NCBI RefSeq assembly: GCF_002865645.1
Contig: NW_020194677.1
Location: 1 to 64,000, forward strand
Length of the DNA: 64,000 bases
Source of the DNA: Hyaloscypha bicolor E
Taxonomy: Eukaryota > Ascomycota > Leotiomycetes > Helotiales > Hyaloscyphaceae
Reading direction: 5' to 3'
Shown here one piece after another: positions 42,324 to 52,800 of this stretch. The notes under the pieces were generated by a model that saw only the letters and a program-made list of their open reading frames with translations, was not told the DNA's origin and did not search any database. Numbering within the stretch: the stretch's first letter is position 1; the number at the start of each line of letters is the position of its first letter. Position numbers and translations under genes: made by a program.

Positions 42324-43856
42324 TTGAACCTGGAGTGGAAGGAAAGGATGCTAGCCAAGCTAGCTAGTTCAACAATTTGCTCGACTGGGCTCATATTGAA
42401 ATATGCTAATCCACCTTATAGTCTATTCGGAGAAGAGGTCAATATTGAAGGAAGCCCATCTCAATCTCGCGAGGATTGGTCACACTTGTGGCCTTGCTTT
42501 GATTGCTGTTGCAATGATGATGACAACACAAACTTCGTAGCAAGGTTTCGCCAAGAGGACTATCACTGTACGACTTCGATTTCCAAGCATAAGAAGACAC
42601 ACGTTTCACGTACGATTGAGTGCAGCAAAATCTCTTACAGCCTCAATCTCCGCGAAAAGCACATACTCCTCGCTCATCATTTCCACAAAGTCGATGGAAA
42701 AGACAAGCAAATGATCAGAATGGCAACTTCTGGCGTCCCCTTGTCCAATATCGAAACAGTTCTGTGCAAAGCTTCATTACTGTTGAAGACACCACCTTCA
42801 ATGTCCAATATCGAGTTGCTCGGCGGTATTGAGCCTCTCGCACGCATTCCACATCCCAAGGTCATCATATGTGCCATGCTGGAGTTTGTCGAGCAAAACT
42901 GTGGGAAACAAGTTGGCCGTTATCGAGATTGGATCGCAAAAATCGAGAAAGATGTAAATGCACAGCGAGATCCAAGCAACAGCAAGCTCAGAGGCTTACA
43001 ATTCGACTACGATCCGTACGTGAAGTTGAGTGAAACAGGAATTGACCTTGGTGAAGTCAAACAAAAGCTTCAATACTTGTTGTCCTCGATTGAATCGCTT
43101 CAAGAAATGACAGGCTGTCCAGAGAGCTGCAATATGTTCTCGAAAGATTCACAGGCTCAGCAAAACAATGCAACTGTCTCGGAGGAAGCAAGGATCCGGA
43201 ATTCACGATGGTGGCATCAACTTGAAGCCGCAAGAGTTCGATTAATCGCGCTTAAAGGCAATTGTCAATATCACAACATCAATGTTGAGAATTTGCGGGA
43301 AAGAGTTAAAGGCATTCTAAGCATGGTATGGAAGCCTCTGCATTGGTCCGAATCAGCAAAATCAGAAAACTAATTCATGTTAGGTATCCATTCTGCTTGC
43401 AGAGAGGGAAAACGCATGGGGCCGTCAAGCACAGATCCAAAGACAAGAGACATCAAATAATCAACTTAAAATCATTGAATATCAAACCAGCATGTTCGAA
43501 CAGCAAGAGATCATCGTCGCTCAGACGAAGCGAGATAACACAGTGATGAAAGTAATTGCGGTTTTGAGTGCGCTCTTCTTGCCAGGAACCTTTATCGCTG
43601 TAAGTGAAATGTCGACTCTTTCCCGTAAACGTGGCTTTTCTGATGCCAAGTCCAGACTCTCTTCAGCGTTCCCGTCTTCAACTGGGACCAAGAAAATCCT
43701 ATTGGTCCACATTTTAAGACATATTGGTATTTTACCGCGCCTATTACAACGGTTCTGGTTGTAGGTTTCTCGGCCTGGTTCTTAAAGATGCGGTATGACG
43801 ACAATCTTGAGGAGAAACGTAGGGTTCACATCACGAAGGAAGAAGAGGCAGGATAG
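42324..43856 (+). CDS. CorA-like two-TM protein (second copy)
   Basis: Exons 42,324-43,325, 43,384-43,599 and 43,656-43,856, about 472 residues. Introns (58 and 56 nt) are GT-AG and keep frame. The C-terminal domain matches the fungal CorA-like pattern. A long helical region (KIIEYQTSMFEQQEIIVAQT) leads into VIAVLSALFLPGTFIA. After the intron comes TLFSVPVFNWD, then a second membrane segment (FTAPITTVLVVGFSAWFLK) and a charged tail. The N-terminal part includes CFDCCCNDDD and HILLAHHFHKVDG and is typical of family members without a known N-domain. The GMN pore motif is not visible. It is strongly diverged from the copy at 0.9-2.5 kb but shares the final intron at the same point, directly after FLPGTF-T/I-A. 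Confidence 0.75.
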
Positions 43857-45931
43857 ATTCATAGAATTCACACTTTCTCTCCTTGACGGGCAATTCTGAG
43901 AAGAGCCAATCCTTTTACGTCAAGGATTCAAGACTGAGAAGACTGAGCTCGGGTTAACAATCGGACGCGCTGCAAGTTGAGCGGCCTTGGCTACTGATTG
44001 GGTCTAATTAGCCCTTATATTTGAGGTTCACATGAGATATCTAAAGGCTCGTATTTGACTTTGCTCGGGGTATCGGTGTTCGCTTAGAATCGGAGGGGTT
44101 GAATTGCCCCCTCAATTGCTCCCACAAAAATATAGCAGGAGGCGGTCTTACCTATAAAAATCACAACCTCGTCCTCCCTTCTTCAATCTCATAACAATTC
44201 CTCACAATCACCAATTTTCACCTCTCTTGAATCGTAATCTCTTCATACGTCTACAGTTATTAATGCTAGCAACTATTAAAGCCTTCAATACCCAGTAACT
44301 ACTAAAATACACATCGGAGTATTCTCAGAACTACCTACGAAAGCGCGCGGCGTTGAAAACCGTCCATCTGCCAAAATGCGAGGAACACCAAAATCGTTAC
44401 GTTCAGAAAATTACACCAAATCTCAATGGAACGCCCGAAACTCTTCAAAGGTGCTTTACATAATAGAAAAGAAGCAGATCTAACTTTGGCGAAATTTTTA
44501 TAATAATAGAATATAATGCGAGCATTAAAATTACGCCGGTCCTCGCTTATCGTGTTGGACGGATTTCAATGCCGCGCGCTTTTGTACTAGCAGTAGTTCT
44601 GGGGAAACAATAAGTATTTGAATATTGGATTTTCGGTTCCCCTAGCTATCTTTATTGACCTTCTTAAAGTACGGTATTAATTCCAGCTTTGTTTTAAGTA
44701 TAAGTATTGTGGTGGGGATTCTGGCTCCATGGTCACGTGGCGCGGTCAGGTGACCTCCGGATGTCCGTACGTCCGGTTCGCATGAATATTACCCCGCTCT
44801 CTTAGACATCAACTAACCTTCACTCTCTAATTCCACGTCTCACCGTACGCTGTGATCCCACACTATGGAAGCCTATTATCTCGCGACTTTATATAAGTTT
44901 TATACTAAATTTTTTAGTAAGAAATACTAAATTTTAAAGGGCTATAATCTTCTAATTTTTTTATAATATATTATTTCCTCTATTTTATAGTAATTCTAAC
45001 CCAAAAACTATATACTCAAATTCTAGTTTTAAACTATATAACTACTAATTAACGTATCGTAATTAACACGTATTGAATTAGAATCTTTATAGTTACTTTA
45101 TAATAAGGGTTTCCAGGACAGGAAAATGGCTTAAATAAGACAACTCGCTTCCCCCGACTAAAGGGAAGGGCCCCTTTAGGCGTGAGGTCATCTCTGATAA
45201 AGAAAAAATCAAGCAAGGCATCGGGGAAATTAGTGAGGCTGAGAAAAGCGGTTTGATAAACTAGCGGAGATGACTCTGAGACCTCCGTAATTACAATAAT
45301 TATTGGCTGTTTGATCTTGGCAAACACTTCTTTATATGGACATCATCTTTGAATATTGAGGATTGAAAGCTAGTAATGATTGGTTGCTAGCAATAAAAAA
45401 ACGTGCGTAACCGGGCCTTCAGGTGACGCAGCGAAATTTAACGAGGCATATTCCCAGATAGTTTCACGTGCCCGGTATGCGGAAAATGATCGCCGCTTTG
45501 GAATTAGGCTGCAAATTCTCAGAGGTCGCCTTGGGTGACAAAAGTGAGGCGGCGATTGCGGTTCCAAACATGCCCAATCGGGGATATCAAGGTACGTTAT
45601 GTGTTGGCCAGAGCTAAGGTGACTCAGCCTCACTGCTTCCTACTCCGGCGTTCTGCTTCAAATCATGTCATACCTACACGCATTTATCTACTAACTCCCA
45701 ATCATCTCTCGTAGCAGTTTCTCTCAGCTTTATTAGCAGACGGAGTCGTGCAGCCGAGACTGGCTGAGACACTTGAATTGTAGCTGCCGCCGTAGAGTGT
45801 TTGCGACCTAGATGTCCAATTTCCTCAGCAATCTTTTATTTCTAGTCAGTACTCTTAGTCACAATTTTCTTTACAATTTAGGATCTTTAAAGCAATTCAT
45901 ACCAACAGCCATTTCCTGACAAACCTCTATC
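43857..45931. other. 2-kb gene-poor stretch with AT-rich pockets
   Basis: No gene is supported. 44.45-45.06 kb is AT-rich. A promoter-like TATAAAAATCACAACC sits near 44,153-44,170, followed by pyrimidine-rich leader-like sequence and a 10-codon ORF, then frames that soon close. This could be the stub of a lost gene. The minus-strand frame 45,049-45,327 is not recognisable. The last 300 bases should include the promoter of the collagen-like gene. Confidence 0.35.
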
Positions 45932-46780
45932 ATGTTCATATCTCCGCTCTCAAGTAACAGTCCTCCATCAAACCTTGTACTTCGAGGAAAAGACACAGCG
46001 TCAGATTATTTTATTACGCTTAGTATTACCGAAATATATACTACCTATACTACACTTATCCAGTTAGGAAATGGGCAAATGACCTCAACCCAACAAGCCG
46101 CATCGCCTAAATCACAGTCCACAGCTTCTCCTATCGAACCTATTGTCTATAGCGGCAGCAATGGTATCTCGGGGGGAGATATTGCAGCTATAGTAGGATG
46201 TATTCTTGGGGTTCTTTTAGTACTTGCCGTGTTTTGCATTGGTCGGAGGGGAAAGCGGGGACCGCGGGGACCACGGGGACTGCCAGGAGAACCAGGAGAG
46301 GCTGGAATACCTGGCCCTGATGGAGTAGCTGGCCCTGACGGAGCAGCTGGCCCTGATGGAATACCTGGCCCTGATGGAGCAGCTGGCTCTGACGGAATAC
46401 CTGGCCCTGACGGAATACCTGGCCCTGACGGAATACCTGGCCCTGACGGAATACCTGGCCCTGATGGAGCGGCTGGCCAGCCTGGTCGAGATGGGGCTGC
46501 TGGCCAACCTGGCCGAGATGGAGCGGCTGGCCAACCTGGTCGAGATGGAGCGGCTGGCCAGCCTGGCCAAGATGGGGCTGCTGGCCAACCTGGTCGAGAT
46601 GGAGCGGTTGGCCAAGATGGTGCACCAGGAGAACCAGGTGTGCGGGGCGAACCAGGAGAGCGAGGAGAGCAAGGAGAGCAAGGAGAGCAGGGAGAGCAAG
46701 GAGAGCAAGGAGCGCCTGGCCGAGGCGGAGCGGTAGAGGCTGGAGCAGCAGGACACAGAGTGGTAATAATCTCTGGTTAA
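45932..46780 (+). CDS. Transmembrane collagen-like (Gly-X-Y) protein
   Basis: 282 residues, no intron. The N-terminal region (1-84) is Ser/Thr-rich, like a short glycosylated ectodomain, with no clear signal peptide. One transmembrane helix is at about 85-103 ([19 protein letters not shown]). Directly after it begins an uninterrupted run of about 54 Gly-X-Y triplets (104-265). It opens with basic steps ([13 protein letters not shown]), has an acidic and Pro-rich middle (GIPGPD units of 18 nt, GAAGQPGRD units of 27 nt) and closes with GEQ repeats. A 17-residue tail ends in hydrophobic VVIISG. Such regular triplets should form a collagen-type triple helix, making a trimeric rod. Topology is inferred: the basic residues after the helix suggest the collagen part is cytoplasmic, unless the protein inverts. 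The near-identical DNA units imply recent repeat expansion. Fungi lack known prolyl-hydroxylated collagen. Role unknown. Confidence 0.82.
   Translation: MFISPLSSNSPPSNLVLRGKDTASDYFITLSITEIYTTYTTLIQLGNGQMTSTQQAASPKSQSTASPIEPIVYSGSNGISGGDIAAIVGCILGVLLVLAVFCIGRRGKRGPRGPRGLPGEPGEAGIPGPDGVAGPDGAAGPDGIPGPDGAAGSDGIPGPDGIPGPDGIPGPDGIPGPDGAAGQPGRDGAAGQPGRDGAAGQPGRDGAAGQPGQDGAAGQPGRDGAVGQDGAPGEPGVRGEPGERGEQGEQGEQGEQGEQGAPGRGGAVEAGAAGHRVVIISG
46290..46622 (+). repeat. Coding minisatellite (18- and 27-bp units) in the collagen-like gene
   Basis: Direct tandem units GGAATACCTGGCCCTGAC (18 bases; four in a row near 46,396-46,467) give way to 27-base units encoding GAAGQPGRD (about five copies to 46,610). 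Some neighbouring copies are identical at DNA level, indicating slippage or unequal exchange. Because of the repeat, long spurious frames are open in other phases and on the other strand. Confidence 0.8.
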
Positions 46781-47459
46781 ATTCTTCATCCCAGCGTGTC
46801 GCGCTTATCTTCTCTTGATGAATAATGTTCATTATAGTAGTTGTGCATCCTCCACCAAGTTGTACTCAAGCCACACAACATCTGCATTTAAAGTAATATA
46901 CAGGTTGCTAGTTGTCATTGGTGATCCATTTCTAATTGTTAATTCTGATCCACTTTCCATCAACCCCACATCCACAGCACCCAACCCCATAATATTCCAA
47001 ACTCGGAGAGCTTCGTTGCCACTAAACCACTCGATGCTGACACAAAGATCATTAGCAGTAAAGCGTAATTCATAGTCTGTACTAAGCTCTCGCCGAATTT
47101 TGACGCCTTGGATAAGTTCTTCAGAGGTAGGTTTGAACCAACCCGACGTCCGCTTTCTCAATCCTCTAATATCACTTATTACGGAACTAATGGTTGGCTT
47201 CTCTATATTAGCTCCTCTCAGCTAGGAGGGCTGCCAATCTCTTCTGCCACATTATCTAAATTAGATTGATATTATGCGGATCCAGTTTTAGGCAGTAATT
47301 CGCCATTCTTGGGCATCGACCAATCCGACGTTGTCCAGGATGGATATTGGATAAATATGCTCTCATTGGGTTGAAAATGGCTCAGTCTGCGTTTGGATAG
47401 AAGCATACCACTGACGCGGTGCTCGATAGCAGTATCAAAACTTCGAATGGTCGTTATGT
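46781..47459. other. Intergenic between collagen-like gene and deaminase remnant
   Basis: A minus-strand frame of 109 codons (46,832-47,161) is fairly protein-like (FTANDLCVSIEWFSGNEALR) but I recognise no family and cannot extend it by splicing. No repeat was noted. Confidence 0.3.
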
Positions 47460-48789
47460 AAAGTTGCAGTCATGTGCTCGAGAGCGATAGGCCTCTGATA
47501 ACCGGCAGTCTCCACTATTCATACAACCTCCCATGCGTTCGCGCGAGGTAGAACTTTCCGTGAAGCATAATGAAGAGGCCAAATAAGAAACAGGCGCTCT
47601 TGCTGGAGCATATAACCCTTGCGCGAATTTTCACTCGGCGCATCTCGTAGTGGTAGATGATCTGGATCTCCGCGTGGATCTCACTTGAGCCCAAGACTCG
47701 CGGCACGAGTTGTTTGAACTCATATTGTACTGACGCTGGCGATACACTAACCTTTCGTTCGAGACGCGCATAATCGATTAATATTATGGGTACTGTACCA
47801 GAACCATTAATCTGTTACAACGTGGCTGTTAAGCCCGGTACGTAATCGGGCACTTTTAAAAATTTGGTTGCAGATGCTGGCAGTGAGATGGCCTCTATAT
47901 CTATCTTTTGGAAAATCACTAGCTTCCGCACTGCCATAAATAAAAACTCGCAAGGTGACTTTTACCGCCCAATCTTCTGAATGCCGATAAACAGGCTCTC
48001 TCGTTCGCTCGAACCAAGCTGCTTGTTTGACAAGACGTCAATAAGATTGCTGAGCGAAAGCTTTATTGCAAGCGCATGAGCGCAATTAACTAGAATTGCG
48101 AGTAAAAGGTGACTTGTGCTAATCTCTAATCCCTTCTCCTTAAGCTTCTGGAAGGTGGTTTGAAATATTCCGGCTTCAGCCTCTATTGCAATGAGGTCGA
48201 TACCCGACGATGCAAGCACAGCAGTGTAATCCATGCTCCAATGAACTGCTTCCTCTAGCCTCGCACTTATTGCAAGTTTGTTTCGATTTCGAAAGGATTT
48301 CTGAGCGTGCTAGGATCGAAGTCATTATAGGAGTCTGCCACCATTCAAAGAGTATATTTCCACGAACAAATATCTTATAGACGCCGCGCTGTCTTCCGAT
48401 TTGAGCGGAGTTAGGACATGTTCTTTGGATAATCAATTAATGCTTGCCTTTTAATGAAGCCTTCTCCAAGATACTCGAGATTCTCTGAAACCCTTCTTCC
48501 ACGATACTGAGACTGCCCTTACTGACTGCTGTCCTAACTATACACCCGCGTGCATTTGCATGCTCCTCGATGCAAATAGCTGTGACCTTCCCTGGATTAT
48601 CCGAGGCAGTAGATAGAAAGGCCAAATTATCGACAATGTCACTCTCCCGCTCGAAAGTAAGTGTTCTCCCTTTCTGACCATTGCACGATCACCGACGGTC
48701 GAGTTGTGCTCTGGTGTTTCGGGGATACGATTTATCAAGGAGAGAAGAGCAATGTTCTCCGCAATAGCTAGATACTGTGAGACATCCAT
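47460..48789 (-). pseudogene. OTT_1508-like deaminase-family pseudogene
   Basis: Minus strand. It begins with MDVSQYLAIAENIALLSLIN at 48,789. A one-base frameshift near 48,665 leads to SDIVDNLAFLSTASDNPGKV and AICIEEHANARGCIV (about 48,540-48,650). Further pieces in shifted frames include VHWSMDYTAVLASSGIDLIA, KEKGLEISTSHLLLAILVNC and KLSLSNLIDVLSNKQLGSSE (48,000-48,250). The C-terminal catalytic part carries SSEIHAEIQIIYHYE, the HAE zinc/proton-shuttle motif, then ICSSKSACFLFGLF, where the family has a C-x-x-C pair. The second Cys is Phe here. A TAG follows HGRLYE at 47,515-47,517, with WRLP beyond it. This is the architecture of the fungal OTT_1508-like nucleic-acid/nucleotide deaminase family, but several frameshifts, stops and a lost metal ligand make it inactive. 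Confidence 0.65.
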
Positions 48790-49851
48790 TGTGATAATAT
48801 TGTTTATAATAGGCCATAGCGAGGCAGGTGTGGTGAGGTAAAGAGACTCGAGGGAGTGCCGGATTGAGATGACGCGGATGTGATGGTTTATAACATAGCT
48901 ACGATATTCGTTCGTCGCGGATTATCGTCGATTCCAAGATTAACTGTGCGAGATCACAGTCAGTAAAAGAACAAGATCACACATTTGCAGAAGAGATAGA
49001 CAGACGGCTGAGAGCACTGAGGCAGCAGGTCAAACCCTTGGCTAGATAATCCGAGGAGCAGCACCGGCGCTGTAATCAAGGGGTGAGGGGGACATGTGAC
49101 CAAGAGATAGGTTTTTTTGGCCTTTGTAGTGCGATTGCTCAGTACCGGCGAGGTCCCGAGTCAACCTGAGGGTCAGTACCAAGCGTAGTGATGTGACGGG
49201 AGGATTGGTTGACCACCCGGCTGCCCCTATTCAGAATCAACCGCCTGAGGCCAATATTCTGTGGAGCCCGGCTTTCCGTACGAAGTAGAACTACTCCGTA
49301 CTGTAACAGCCACCGTGCCACAATAAAGCGGGGGTGGCTGCGCAAAGCGACGATTTAGTTCTAGTACTTCTCGCTTAAATTCGGGCTTGACAGGCAGTTT
49401 CGCACATGGCTACACTTCAACTTTCGCTCGTTCCACTGGGTGGGGGCAGTGCCTCGCAAGGCTCTGCGCAAGGCTCTGCTTTGTTGGCATTGTGGCTGCA
49501 CATATCTTCACAATGTATGCTGGCATGTGTGGGCGGTGTGCTGGCATCGATTTTTACCTGTAGCTAGGTAGGGAGGCTTTCTTAATACGATGCCTTCCGA
49601 CTACGCAACCCGAATAATATGATTTTCCCTCCTTCTCCAACGGACGCCCGCTCAATTGCTCACTGGCAGTAGGATATATTACTACGTCAACTTCACCCGC
49701 CTCTGCACACCCGCCCTAGCCCGCTGACGATTATCTTGCTCGCCTTCGACTTCCCAAACGCTATTTCCCACTTGACTTCAACGCGCTCCATCATTCAAGG
49801 CCCGCGCGAGGCTACATGTAATCAGTGCTTTGCCGAAGGAAGCAGACAGCT
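48790..49851. other. Intergenic, upstream of the NACHT-ankyrin gene
   Basis: Promoter side for both the deaminase remnant (minus) and the NACHT gene (plus). There is no recognisable gene, and frames at 49,139-49,345 and 49,736-49,930 are not supported. A GGCTCTGCGCAAGGCTCTGC short repeat occurs near 49,459. Confidence 0.3.
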
Positions 49852-52800
49852 ATGGCGGATCCCCTGTCCATCGCGGCCAGCATCGCTGGCCTTCTCTCCT
49901 TGGCTGATGTGGTATTCGACCGACTCATAAAATAATTCCAAGTCCGCCAAGAATGCAAACGAGGAGATTCGGGGCCTGGCCAACGAAGTGAATCTACTCA
50001 TCGGAGCCTTGAGCAGCCTGGAACGTCTCGCCAAGGGATTCAGGGACGAGCCGTTCGACAGAGCGTTTCGCATGGACCACATTGATGCTTGTCAGACACT
50101 ACTTCAGTCGCTGAGGGAGAAGGTGCCCAAGCCAGACGCCAATGACTTGAAGAATAGGCTCACCTGGCCTTTCAAGTCGTCGTTTGTCAAAGAGAAGCTC
50201 GAAGAACTCACCCGTCACAAACAGCACATAACTCTGGCGCTGACCGCCGACTCGATGAACGCCCTTCTCCGCGTCATATCGGCGCAGAAGGATTCGCAAG
50301 ATACAGCATCCGAGACCCTTGGCCACGCAAGGCAAACCCACGAGATTGTGTGCCGGATTCATCACGACGCAGAAAAGCGCAAAGTCTTGGAGTCCTTCCT
50401 TCAATGTAACCCTCAGTCCAACTACGAGATGAGTCTAGGCCTTCGCCATCCACGGACGGGGCTGTGGTTGTTGCGCATGCTGGACTTCCAGACATGGGTG
50501 TCGACGCCGGGCTCCAAGATTTGGTTCAGCGGCATACCCGGTGCTGGAAAGACGGTTCTTGCAGGCTCCATTATCGAAGCAGCTCTTGAACAGAGCACCG
50601 AGAAGATTGCCACAGCGTTTTTCTTCTGCGACTACAAGGATGCAAAGACACACGATCTCGTCAACATCCTCGGCGCCCTCGCTTACCAGTTGGCGATTCA
50701 GAAAGACGAGGCCTACGACATCCTGGAGGGATACTATGAGAAATTGCATCCTGCCCGAGGCCTACCCAGAAACCCTACAGCGTCCCAGCTAGCAGATTTG
50801 TTGGGAAAGATGGCTGCATTTTTCGGCCATGTCCTCGTTGTCGTGGACGCACTAGATGAATGCGGGAACTCGACAGTCGAGGTGGTGAGGTGCCTGGTTG
50901 AGATATCAGAGAAGATCAACCACATGTCGCTCGCTCTTCTAAGTCGCGACGAGCTTCACATCAGGTGTAGGCTTGACGGCTACTTCAAAAGCGTCGAAAT
51001 CGCGGCTAAAAAGGACGATATAATCCTCTATGTGACATGCGAGATCGAAGAACGTATTCGTGGTAGGAGGCTCCATATCGAAGATGCCGAGCTGAAGGAG
51101 GAGATACTGGAGGGGCTAATCGATGGGGCGAAGGGGATGTGAGTTTATACCTTGCATTTGATCTCCGGAGCCTTCAGGTTTGAGGCAATTCTAATCTTCC
51201 CTAGGTTTCGATGGGTTTCGTGCCAACTGGATCCTTCGGATCTTGCAACGTGTTAAAGGCAGCCAGACGACTCTTGTCCAGATGGCGCTACACTTCGTGG
51301 CGTATGCCCAACCAGCGCCCACCATCGACCAGCTGCGCGAGCTGCTTTCAGTGCCTACATGTGGTAACTCCCTAGGACCTCAAAATTTGATCCACGAAGA
51401 TACCATTGCCAAGCCGTGTAGTAGTCTTGTCCGGAAGTTGAATGACGGACAATACTACGAGTTTGCACACTTCTCCGTGCAGGAATTCCTAGAGGGTGAT
51501 TGGCTCGACGACAAACACCAGAGCTTATTCAAAATCACCAAGGCACACTGCAACCAACTTCTGGCTTCCACTTGCTTAAGCTATATCCAGCTAGATAACT
51601 TCAGCCCCTTCCTGAAACTTGAATGCGCAGAGGACTGGGTTGAGTACGTTGAGAAGCAGAAAGAGGGGCACACCCTCTACAAGTACGCAAGCTTGAATTG
51701 GCCAAAGTTCGCAAGAGGCCAATGGCACGTCAAGGAGATCGTCATCTTGGCCAAGCGCCTCTTCGATCCTCGAAAGCCTGCAGTCTTCATTTGCTGGGCT
51801 ATAGTGTTCTCAAATTGGATCTTTGGTTTCGATGACAACGACTACTACTGGACAGATGAAGACTGGCAAGCACTCGACGAAATTACCAGCAAGAATGTTA
51901 CACCTCTATATTTTGCAGCAATGTTATCTCTTCCAGAGATATGCAAATTTTTGATTAACCACACAGCCGACGTAGACATTCGGAGTGGACTCGGCAGCCC
52001 CATACAGTGTGCCATTGGCGGCTTGTGGATCTTCCGGTGCAGTAGGTTTAGCCGCTCAATTGGGCCCAATCTGGAGGAGTGGTATATTGCGGATTATAAT
52101 AGGGAGCCTTTTCACCAAGCTACAGTTGAAACCATCGACCTCCTCGTGGCGGCTGGGGTGGACCCTTCAATCATCAGTTTGGGCGACGTTGGTAGAACCT
52201 ATTCGCTAGTTCAAATGGCAATGAGATTTCCTGTCGGATGTTTACCTATCCTCACTGCTCTCGTATAATCCGGTATGCCCATGGCAGAGTCTGAACTAGA
52301 CATCCTGCCTGATAATCTGGGTGTGCAGTTATCAAAGTTTCCGGAATGGCACTCCCAGTTTGGTGAGCACTGCCAACATCTTCTGCGAGAGCTCAGTGGA
52401 GCGATGGGCACATCAGCCTTCGTGCTCAAGCTCTGCTCGCTGGTGTGGGGATTTTCGATCTCAGCGGGCTTTCAATTTGCAAAAGACCCTTATTCGGTTG
52501 ATACGCAAATTTCTCTAACAGATGCTGATCTCTCGAGGTGCGCAATCAACTGCGTCAAGCACGGGACCGCCGAGACCCTCGGGAGATTACTTTCTGACGC
52601 CAGATTTCGACCAGCAGATATTGATGCTGAATATGGCGAATCATTACTGCACCTCGTCGTTAGATTGTGGTATGGAAAGCCAAGATTTATCAAGGGCACT
52701 CAGAACAACAGATCGACTTGGTTATACTCCGTTGGTGCTTGCCATCGAATTAGAGCACGTGGAACTAGCACTGTTACTCCTAACAAACTGCCAGAACGAC

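Noticed and set aside
45049..45327. 92-codon minus-strand ORF, considered as a mitochondrial insertion
   Set aside because: The amino-acid sequence matches no mitochondrial protein I recognise; the AT-rich context explains the open frame.
46188..46832. Long minus-strand frames (190-214 codons) rich in Leu/Gln/Ser/Arg
   Set aside because: Shadows of the collagen-encoding repeats; a unit length divisible by three keeps all phases open.
46832..47161. 109-codon minus-strand ORF with protein-like composition
   Set aside because: No family recognised and no extension by splicing; left as unassigned.
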